Origin: CAYOLL01 sp964404765 [NCBI: uncultured Gemmatimonadota bacterium]
GTDB lineage: Bacteria; 4572-55
Reading direction: 5' to 3'
Length of the DNA: 10,781 nt
Assembly (NCBI GenBank): GCA_964404765.1
Contig: CAYOLL010000195.1
Location: 1-10,781 of the forward strand
In this document: positions 6,170 to 10,781 of the stretch, one piece after another
How positions within the stretch are numbered: position 1 is the first letter of the stretch
Layout: each line of letters begins with the position of its first letter
Translations under genes and position numbers: made by a program
Notes under the pieces: model-generated
The model's input: only the letters and a program-made list of their open reading frames with translations
Told to the model about the DNA's origin: nothing
Database searches by the model: none

Positions 6170-7559
6170 CTAATCGCCGATTCAGACGATCTGCTACAAA
6201 AATAGCAGCGCTGAGCAGCAGTCCGGGGAAAATCGGCTCAATGCCAAAAAAGTAAGCGCCCTCTGCGCCGGGCAGGTGGGCCGACATCAGCCAGATAAAG
6301 GAAATTGCGCCGGCGCTGATCATCGCAGCCATCGCAAAGCGCGGCTGCATTCGCCAGCGCTCAGAAAAGCTGACGCCTAAAGGAATCAGCAGCGCCGGTG
6401 TTACAAACGAACCGATGTCGTGCCAGGCATCAATAACGGATTTGAACCATAGCGCAAGAATGATGGTTAAAATGGCTGTAATCAGCAGCCCGAACCGCGT
6501 AAATTGATTGAGCCGACGCTCATCCCGTTCCCCCCGCCATTGCCAGAGGACATCCCGCCCAAGCGTTTCCGCCGCAATAAAAGCATAGCTATCAATCGTC
6601 GACATAATAGTGGCGAATAGCGCCAGCATAAACAGCCCTTTTGCAACCGGCGGTAAAATCTGTAAAGCAATAGCCGGATAAGCCTGTACCGGTTCGGCTA
6701 AATCCGGCAAAATAGCACGGGCGTATAAACCCGCGAACGTGCTCATAAAGTCAAATAAAATCCAGCAGCCAATAGAGATCAGTATCCCACGCCGGGCGAC
6801 CTGCTCCGATTTCGCGGCAAAGCAGCGCTGATAAAAAGCCGGCTCCACCAAAGTGGACATGGCCAAAAAATACCAAACAGCTATGTACTGACCCGACTTG
6901 CCACCGTGCCAGACAAAATGGTCTGCCGGTAAATTTGCCCGTAAAAAAGACAGCCCGCCATAATTGTAGAACATCAGGCCAACCATCAACGCAAAACCAC
7001 CAAACATCAACACAAACTGCAGCATGTCGGTTTTGACGACGCTACGTAAACCGCCCGACCAGACATAAACCATTGAAAAAAATGCGCCGACTACAATGCT
7101 AAACGATAATTCCCAGCCAAAAAGCAGGTGCATCAACTGCCCAATCATCAGCACATAGCCGGCCGGCAAGGCGGTTATAAATACAAAAAAGGCGCCGATC
7201 CAACCGGCTTTTTGGCCGTATACCCGTGTCAGTTGATCCGGAATCGTAAAGAGCATTGTCCGGCGGGCGCGTCCGGCCAAAAACAGGGCAAAAATCAAGG
7301 CATACAAATAGTATGGCACGCCAAATACAAGCCAATTGGAAAGACCGTACGAGTAGCTAAATTCGCCCACGCCCAGGATACCGCCGTACCAGGTTGTCAC
7401 CAGCGTGGCGACAAACGGCCACAGCGTCAACGAACGATCGGCCAGCAAAAAACTTTCCGCGCTTTCCGCCCGACCCCGATAATGACTAAATGTCACTACC
7501 AGCAGATAAATAAAGTAGGCCGATAATAAGCCAATGTCGATCCAGTGGAGTTGATGCAT
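6165..7559 (-). CDS. Sodium:solute symporter (SSS family)
   Basis: 464 residues from ATG 7559 (MHQLHWIDIGLLSAYF). An in-frame TTG at 7607 would add 16 residues, but it has no ribosome-binding site and would sit almost at the predicted transcription start. About 12-13 hydrophobic helices. Family marks: LADRSLTLWPFVATLVTTWY and GGILGVGEF near the first helices, the SSS signature GGLRSVVKTDMLQF (169-182) and MSTIDSYAF in the Na2-site helix. These proteins couple sodium entry to import of sugars, amino acids, carboxylates or similar solutes across the inner membrane; the substrate is not readable here. Length is typical of short, roughly 13-helix members. The gene stands alone, convergent with nothing, and its stop codon lies inside the bounding repeat of the island at 5868-6169. 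Confidence 0.88.
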   Translation of the reverse strand: MHQLHWIDIGLLSAYFIYLLVVTFSHYRGRAESAESFLLADRSLTLWPFVATLVTTWYGGILGVGEFSYSYGLSNWLVFGVPYYLYALIFALFLAGRARRTMLFTIPDQLTRVYGQKAGWIGAFFVFITALPAGYVLMIGQLMHLLFGWELSFSIVVGAFFSMVYVWSGGLRSVVKTDMLQFVLMFGGFALMVGLMFYNYGGLSFLRANLPADHFVWHGGKSGQYIAVWYFLAMSTLVEPAFYQRCFAAKSEQVARRGILISIGCWILFDFMSTFAGLYARAILPDLAEPVQAYPAIALQILPPVAKGLFMLALFATIMSTIDSYAFIAAETLGRDVLWQWRGERDERRLNQFTRFGLLITAILTIILALWFKSVIDAWHDIGSFVTPALLIPLGVSFSERWRMQPRFAMAAMISAGAISFIWLMSAHLPGAEGAYFFGIEPIFPGLLLSAAIFVADRLNRRLA

Positions 7560-7613
7560 GAGCGTCAAAAAGAAAAGCCGGCGTGACGATTTGGCGGGCA
7601 GCGGCAATGATAG

Positions 7614-7672
7614 AGTATAGATGTCCGTGAATTTCAGCGCAACAAGCTATCTTTGTACCTGCCGATTGTCAA
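7614..7672 (-). promoter_or_regulatory. Candidate promoter(s) for the symporter gene
   Basis: Two overlapping minus-strand candidates. (a) -10 TATACT (7614-7619, 5 of 6) with TTGCGC (7637-7642) 17 bases upstream. (b) A perfect -35 TTGACA (7667-7672) with TAGCTT (7644-7649) 17 bases downstream. Candidate (a) would start transcription close to 7607, which favours ATG 7559 over TTG 7607 as the symporter start. Confidence 0.35.
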
Positions 7673-7761
7673 CTTGCTTTTTTGTCATGTTGGTGAAAAT
7701 GGCGCGTGCAGTGCTTTAGCCGGCATGATATGGCGAGCAGGCTGAGAGCTTTATACTTTTT

Positions 7762-7849
7762 ATGTACAGTATTAGTACATTAATTGTCTAATTTTAATGA
7801 GAGTTTTGACTACGAAATTATTATATATTTACATAAGTTATTGTAAATA
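7762..7849. promoter_or_regulatory. Two operator-like inverted repeats in an AT-rich intergenic region
   Basis: The 439-bp divergent gap (7560-7998) holds no gene. In its AT-rich part are ATGTAC-N7-GTACAT (7762-7780) and TATTTACA-N8-TGTAAATA (7826-7849). They lie about 120 and 65 bases upstream of the start point expected from the sigma-54 promoter at 7874-7891. The distal site is where enhancer-binding activators usually bind, and the AT-rich DNA between would suit bending. No direct evidence identifies the protein. Confidence 0.4.
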
Positions 7850-7873
7850 AATGTGTTATGCAAAATAAAAAAT

Positions 7874-7891
7874 TTGGCACTATAAATGCTT
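7874..7891 (+). promoter_or_regulatory. Sigma-54 (RpoN) -24/-12 promoter
   Basis: TTGGCAC-N7-GCTT, with GG (7876-7877) and GC (7888-7889) exactly 10 bases apart. This matches the established TGGCAC-N5-TTGCW consensus except ATGC for TTGC. Layout and end bases equal the classic glnA sigma-54 promoter pattern (TTGGCAC, 7 bases, GCTT). Transcription should start near 7901, leaving a ~98-base leader before the YiaAB-family gene, which has a strong GGAGG (7988-7992). Confidence 0.72.
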
Positions 7892-7998
7892 AACTGAATA
7901 GCGTTGCGTCAATTGCAACCTTGAAAGTAGGTTCCGGCGCAATGAACACCGTTCAGCATTAACAACACTTATCAACCGTATCAAACTGGAGGCTCAAA

Positions 7999-8277
7999 AT
8001 GGATTACGAAAACATCCCGGTTCAACCGGATTCCGAAGGCTGGCGCTTTTATGCTAAAGCGTCTTTTTTTCTGGCCGTTGTGGCCAATTCGATTGGCATC
8101 TGGCATCTGCCGACGGATTACTGGGTGAAAGGTTATGTCAGCATGGGCTTGCTGTTCGCCATCGGCGCAGCGTTTACCCTGGCCAAAACATTGCGCGATG
8201 AACACGAGACCAAAAAGCTGCTCAACCGTATCAGCGAGGCCAAGACGGAGAAGCTGCTGAAGGAACATGGGGAATAA
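7999..8277 (+). CDS. YiaA/YiaB-family two-helix inner membrane protein
   Basis: 92 residues. GGAGG (7988-7992) lies 6 bases before ATG 7999. Two hydrophobic helices at about 18-36 and 47-65 are joined by the short turn WHLPTDYWVKGY (35-46). The order 'aromatic-Ala-Ser helix, KGY-x-x-MGLLF helix, KT-x-RD' fits the YiaA/YiaB two-helix domain, where the second helix ends in a conserved K-x-x-RD (here KTLRD, 63-67). A charged amphipathic tail, DEHETKKLLNRISEAKTEKL (67-86), follows in the cytoplasm. The family is widespread but its function is not established. The gene lies directly downstream of the sigma-54 promoter and 3 bases before the next membrane protein gene, so it probably heads a two-gene operon. 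Confidence 0.82.
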   Translation: MDYENIPVQPDSEGWRFYAKASFFLAVVANSIGIWHLPTDYWVKGYVSMGLLFAIGAAFTLAKTLRDEHETKKLLNRISEAKTEKLLKEHGE

Positions 8278-8280
8278 CCA

Positions 8281-8709
8281 ATGATGGATTTTACTACTAA
8301 AGAGTTAGTTATAGAGATTTATCAGCTCGCAATTGTTTGCGCATCTCTTCTATTCATTGCTTTCCCCTTTGCACTGATGTATTTGATTTTTACTTGGCGG
8401 TCTGACAAGAATAAGTTTCGTCAAATAATGCGGCATTGCATGCGGACAATCTTCCTGTTTGATCTTATTCTCGCAATTATAGCAATTCCGTGGTTTCATG
8501 GTGCAAAGTATCTCAACATGTTTTTTCTCCCCGGCTCACTGTTGGGATGGGGGTTCGTTTGGGGGGACACCACAACAGGCACAATGAACCTTTTCGAAAT
8601 GCGAGTAACACTGATTCTCTCTTTTATATACTACATTGCGATTGGCCTGGAGCTTGGGATTGTAGCGCATATACGTGAAGAGATACGGAAAGCGGATGAT
8701 TACAAATGA
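8281..8709 (+). CDS. Unrecognised small multi-pass membrane protein, second gene of the YiaAB operon
   Basis: 142 residues. GGGGA (8269-8273) lies 7 bases before ATG 8281; a second ATG at 8284 is equally possible. Hydrophobic segments are at about 15-38, 55-72 and 108-129, and a fourth, shorter one around 80-94 (FFLPGSLLGWGFVWG) may be re-entrant. A loop with SDKNKFRQIMRHCMRT (41-56) is basic. The tail IREEIRKADDYK is cytoplasmic by the positive-inside rule. I do not recognise the family. Codons are more A/T-rich than those of the YiaAB gene before it, which suggests a different history. The 3-base spacing implies shared expression from the sigma-54 promoter. Downstream, a weak hairpin (AAGTT 8717-8721, AACTT 8736-8740 with T-run) could end transcription. 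Confidence 0.75.
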   Translation: MMDFTTKELVIEIYQLAIVCASLLFIAFPFALMYLIFTWRSDKNKFRQIMRHCMRTIFLFDLILAIIAIPWFHGAKYLNMFFLPGSLLGWGFVWGDTTTGTMNLFEMRVTLILSFIYYIAIGLELGIVAHIREEIRKADDYK

Positions 8710-8765
8710 CGTTTTTAAGTTTAAGCAATCGCATCAACTTTTTTAATCAAGACTTACCGGATAAG

Positions 8766-8779
8766 ACTTAAGCTTAAGT
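8766..8779. repeat. 14-bp perfect palindrome at a gene end
   Basis: ACTTAAGCTTAAGT is its own reverse complement and includes the TAA stop (8774-8776, minus strand) of the coiled-coil gene. It lies in the 64-base convergent gap after the membrane protein operon. It may be part of a bidirectional transcript-end hairpin or a protein-binding site; no strong T-run adjoins it. Confidence 0.5.
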
Positions 8780-9355
8780 GGCAACTTCTAAAACATTGAG
8801 ACGCTCTTCGTGGTCGCCAAGCGTTTGCTCATGCCGCTCCAAATGGGTATCCTGACGATCATCGCAGGCAACTTTCATGACGCGATCTTCCAGCAACAAG
8901 GCGATGTTTTTGCTCATTTTGTCCATAGAGGAAAGGAGTAGGCGAAACTCCTTGCGCTGCTCTGCTTTCTCGGCTTCAAATGCTTCCTGGGACTTAAAAT
9001 GAAGCTCAATGAGTTTCTGGATTGAATTTTCGGCTTGATCCTGTCGGGTTTCGATCCGATCAAAGCGCTTGTCCATTTGATCGAATCGCTTATCCATTTG
9101 ATCGAATCGGACTTCGGCGGCTTCCTGTCGGGCTTCGATCCGATCAAAACGCTTGTCCATTTGATCGAATCGCACACTAAATTGCTTGAACAAATCGTCG
9201 TGCTGTTTGAGCGTCTCGGTATGCTGCCGGACAACATCCACGAGCGTATTGATAACGGCTTGCAGACCGGAAATACTTTCGCGCAAGCCTTGAATATCAT
9301 TTTTCAAGCCTTGCACATCACCCGTCATGTTTGGGGATTCGCTTGAGTTTGCCAT
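8774..9355 (-). CDS. Coiled-coil protein with heptapeptide repeats
   Basis: 193 residues from ATG 9355 (MANSSESPNM), preceded by AAGGAA about 7 bases upstream. An in-frame GTG at 9412 is rejected because the collapsed copy next door begins at the equivalent ATG (MASSNES). The protein lacks a signal peptide or membrane helix and is almost wholly helical: QGLKNDIQGLRESISGLQAV (15-34), LKQHDDLFKQFSVRFDQMDK (49-68), then repeats of RFDQMDK at 62, 83 and 90, with RFDRIE(A/T)RQ at 69 and 97. A charged helix (EAFEAEKAEQRKEFRLLL, 124-141) and a C-terminal ERHEQTLGDHEERLNVLEV follow. Such heptads make parallel coiled coils of tail-fibre, SNARE-like or scaffold type. No enzymatic motif is seen. Function unknown. 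Confidence 0.8.
   Translation of the reverse strand: MANSSESPNMTGDVQGLKNDIQGLRESISGLQAVINTLVDVVRQHTETLKQHDDLFKQFSVRFDQMDKRFDRIEARQEAAEVRFDQMDKRFDQMDKRFDRIETRQDQAENSIQKLIELHFKSQEAFEAEKAEQRKEFRLLLSSMDKMSKNIALLLEDRVMKVACDDRQDTHLERHEQTLGDHEERLNVLEVAT
9026..9172. repeat. In-frame 21-bp repeats inside the coiled-coil gene
   Basis: The minus-strand stretch encodes RFDQMDK-RFDRIEARQEAAEV, RFDQMDK, then RFDQMDK-RFDRIETRQDQAEN. The DNA of the units is nearly identical (TTGATCGAATCGC recurs on the + strand). Units are multiples of 21 bases, so copy-number change would lengthen or shorten the coil without a frameshift. Confidence 0.7.
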
Positions 9356-9427
9356 TTTTCTTCCTTGTCGTGTGGTTTGATGCTTTTGTGCGGTGCGTTT
9401 TACAGAAAACACATCAATCCGGCGAAT

Positions 9428-9486
9428 TTACGAAGCAACTTCCAAAACATTGAGGCGCCCTTCAGGGATTCGTTTGAGCTTGCCAT
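9428..9486 (-). pseudogene. Collapsed second copy of the coiled-coil gene
   Basis: Reading the minus strand, ATG 9486 begins a 22-base match (2 differences) to the start of the intact gene (ATGGCAA.CTCAA.CGAATCCC). This is followed directly by a 29-base match (9435-9463, 3 differences) to the intact gene's end (8781-8809), encoding EGRLNVLEVAS and TAA at 9428-9430. The roughly 170 codons between are missing and the two halves are in different frames, so no full protein is made. Two of the three differences in the 3' piece are synonymous, as expected if the copy was a working gene before the deletion. It lies 72 bases upstream of the intact copy in the same orientation: a tandem duplication that has collapsed. 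Confidence 0.75.
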
Positions 9487-9552
9487 TCTTCGTCCACCTT
9501 GCAAATCGCAAGATAGTATAAAAGGAACAATCGTCAAGCGAAATAACTCAGT

Positions 9553-9568
9553 GCTTAAAAAATTAAGC
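9553..9568. promoter_or_regulatory. Hairpin just upstream of a ribosome-binding site
   Basis: GCTTAA-AAAA-TTAAGC forms a 6-bp stem with a 4-base loop, ending 3 bases before AAGGAG (9572-9577) of the SurA-like gene. It may influence translation or bind a regulator; it is AT-rich and weak as RNA structure. Confidence 0.35.
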
Positions 9569-9583
9569 CAAAAGGAGAATACT

Positions 9584-10417
9584 ATGCGCGCTATCTTATT
9601 TATCTGCTTTATGTTATGGGTGACAACGGCTGTTGCGCAGCCCGCGCCGGACTCCACAGACCTGAGTCGTCCGATTGCGGTTGTGCTGGGCAAGACGATT
9701 AGGTTAGCGGATCTTCAACCGGATTCCATAACTTTAAAATTATATCGCTACGAGAATGAAAAGCGTCCGCAGCCGTACGACGAATGGTTAGCACGATACC
9801 AGGAGCACAAAATTCAAGGGTTGATTAACGGCCCGTTGCTTGAAAAGTATAGGGCGAGCAATAATGTTCGACCGACTGCAGAAGAATTGGCCGCATATAC
9901 GGTTATCACTCGCGAGCGAAATCTGATCCGGCTCTTTAAGGACATGAGCCAACGGCAAGACATAAAAGCGCGATTGGGTTTGTCAAATTTAACCGAGAAC
10001 GAAAGAATAGAACTTAAACAACAGCTTGAAATGGTCGATAAATTTGTCGAAGTCGATCAAGAAATGATCCAAAAAGACCTTGAATGCCCCAAAGAAGCTG
10101 ACGAAAGTTATAACGAAATCGGTGCGTTTTTTATCACGCATCATAAAACCAATAAATCTCTCTACGAGCGCTACGGCGGCAGCATCATTTATCAACAGCT
10201 TGGTCCGGAACCATTGGATGCTTATCGAAAATACTTCGAAGAAGAGCAGGCCAAAGGCGCGTTTCAAATCCTCGACAAACGCTGGGAACAGCCGTTCTGG
10301 AATTATCTGACCAACGACAACATGCACGTTTTTTGCCGGGACAAGAAGGGATTCAAATGCGCCGATCTCATTTTAACGCCGCCATGGCAAATGGAAAAAC
10401 TTGAAAGCGGGAGGTAA
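9584..10417 (+). CDS. Secreted protein with SurA-N-like domain, no isomerase domain seen
   Basis: 277 residues from ATG 9584, with AAGGAG (9572-9577) at good spacing; a longer frame back to 9365 is excluded because it runs through the pseudogene and lacks a signal sequence. A clear signal peptide, MRAILFICFMLWVTTAVA, has an AVA cleavage site before Q19. The mature part opens with PIAVVLGKTIRLADL (30-44), like the 'xAVVNGxxIxxxDL' strand-helix of SurA/parvulin-type chaperones, followed by helices that include RPTAEELAAY (96-105) and a long charged helix (136-167). The C-terminal third (AFFITHHKTNKSLYERYGGS 181-200, QQLGPEPLDAYRKYFEE 204-220, FWNYL 238-242) replaces the usual PPIase domain and is not recognised. 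It is probably periplasmic; a chaperone-like role is only an inference. Cysteines at 168, 251 and 259 could form a disulphide. Confidence 0.78.
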   Translation: MRAILFICFMLWVTTAVAQPAPDSTDLSRPIAVVLGKTIRLADLQPDSITLKLYRYENEKRPQPYDEWLARYQEHKIQGLINGPLLEKYRASNNVRPTAEELAAYTVITRERNLIRLFKDMSQRQDIKARLGLSNLTENERIELKQQLEMVDKFVEVDQEMIQKDLECPKEADESYNEIGAFFITHHKTNKSLYERYGGSIIYQQLGPEPLDAYRKYFEEEQAKGAFQILDKRWEQPFWNYLTNDNMHVFCRDKKGFKCADLILTPPWQMEKLESGR

Positions 10418-10419
10418 CC

Positions 10420-10497
10420 ATGTCAACCGTCTTCATCATCGCAATTTTTTGCATCACGCTCATTGCCTTGAGCGGCTTTGCCCTGGAAAGCAGATAG
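10420..10497 (+). CDS. Tiny 25-residue membrane ORF, possibly truncated
   Basis: ATG 10420 follows the stop of the SurA-like gene by 2 bases and has a strong GGGAGG (10409-10414). It encodes MSTVFIIAIFCITLIALSGF then ALESR and a TAG. One hydrophobic helix fills it. The good ribosome-binding site argues that translation starts here. The abrupt end after 25 residues, and the antisense P-domain ORF covering the same bases, suggest that either this gene or its neighbour was cut at about 10480-10500. Confidence 0.45.
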   Translation: MSTVFIIAIFCITLIALSGFALESR

Positions 10498-10781
10498 CGA
10501 GCCCGCTGGCTGGCGCACATTATCATAGTAGGGTGCGGCCTGGTTGTGGTCAGCGAAGTCGGCGCTCACATTTGAGGCTGAGGCATCGGTTAGCCAGGCA
10601 TCGATGTTTTCCGCAGTCCCTCCGGCATAATTGTACAAGAGCACAGAAGTGGCATCCGGCGCTATCAATGTGATGATGAGGTCGCCGCGATAGGCATGCG
10701 AGATGTTGAGACCGACGCGGATATCTGTCACTGTGAAAGCGTCTTTGACCGTGAAGGTGATAGGCTGACCGCAGCTGAAAT
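10423..10781 (-). CDS. 3' part of a protein with a proprotein-convertase P-domain
   Basis: The frame runs in from the right edge (FSCGQPITFTVKDAFTVTDI), so the GTG at 10731 is not a real start. Family marks: FTVTDIRVGLNISHAYRGDL, IITLIAPDATSVLLYNYAGG, then ADHNQAAPYYDNVRQPAGSL and SAFQGKAAQGN. P-domains are beta-jelly-roll modules at the C-terminus of secreted subtilisin-like proteases and other large surface proteins. Normally a final stretch (GxWxLxVxDxxxxDxGxLxxWxL) follows; here it is replaced by ERDAKNCDDEDG and a TGA at 10423-10425. The last strands are therefore missing or degraded, and this end overlaps the tiny + strand ORF and abuts the SurA-like gene. Confidence 0.78.
   Translation of the reverse strand, partial: FSCGQPITFTVKDAFTVTDIRVGLNISHAYRGDLIITLIAPDATSVLLYNYAGGTAENIDAWLTDASASNVSADFADHNQAAPYYDNVRQPAGSLSAFQGKAAQGNERDAKNCDDEDG

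Noticed and set aside
7560-7607. TTG start at 7607 for the symporter
   Set aside because: No ribosome-binding site, it lies at the likely transcription start, and the extra residues are basic and unlike the family; ATG 7559 starts just before the first helix.
7901-7998. Structured small RNA or riboswitch in the YiaAB leader
   Set aside because: Only short stems (such as GTTGC/GCAAC and GAAC/GTTC) are seen, no more than expected by chance.
9026-9172. Repeats as a CRISPR array
   Set aside because: Units are adjacent, in frame and coding, with no unique spacers.
9035-9346. + strand 103-residue frame over the coiled-coil gene
   Set aside because: Its repeats are the antisense reading of the heptad-coding DNA; no ribosome-binding site.
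9356-9412. GTG start at 9412 for the coiled-coil gene
   Set aside because: ATG 9355 has an AAGGAA site, and the collapsed copy begins at the matching ATG.
9365-9583. N-terminal extension of the SurA-like gene back to a TTG at 9365
   Set aside because: It crosses the collapsed coiled-coil copy, lacks a ribosome-binding site and would hide a clear signal peptide beginning at ATG 9584, which has AAGGAG upstream.

Overview
The window looks like a chromosomal, mostly accessory stretch from an uncultured diderm (Gram-negative-type) bacterium. The phylum cannot be fixed from this sequence. Pointers are roughly half G+C, signal peptides and SurA-like periplasmic features, a sigma-54 type promoter, a P-domain protein, a GxxExxY protein and several short dispersed repeats of kinds common in environmental genomes. 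No rRNA, tRNA, CRISPR array, integrase or transposase was seen.

Left part (1-2436, + strand): the end of a two-domain GxxExxY (PD-(D/E)XK-like) protein whose second domain has lost its catalytic residues and whose start may be frameshifted. Next come a 15-nt inverted repeat, a 52-codon fragment ending in a clamp-binding-like QLGLF tail, and two overlapping genes for multi-pass membrane proteins that end in pseudopilin-like extracytoplasmic domains.

Middle (2459-7559): a minus-strand DNA methyltransferase fused to an Mrr-like nuclease domain, with a dispersed repeat inserted in frame in its linker and three 7-bp tandem repeats in its leader. Divergent from it is a lone cobalamin-binding-type radical SAM enzyme. 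A ~300-bp island of decayed dispersed repeats follows and runs into the stop codon of a minus-strand sodium:solute symporter.

Right part (7560-10781): a 439-bp AT-rich divergent regulatory region carries a very good sigma-54 (-24/-12) promoter and two inverted repeats placed like activator sites. It drives a two-gene operon: a YiaA/YiaB-family two-helix membrane protein and an unrecognised three- or four-helix membrane protein. Then come a minus-strand coiled-coil protein with internal heptapeptide repeats, a collapsed second copy of the same gene next to it, a secreted SurA-N-like protein, a tiny membrane ORF, and the 3' end of a P-domain protein that overlaps that ORF antisense and seems to lose its last strands there.

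The strongest lead for something undescribed is the sigma-54-controlled YiaAB plus unknown membrane protein operon. The clearest evidence of genome dynamics is the collapsed coiled-coil duplicate and the repeats placed inside or at the edges of genes.
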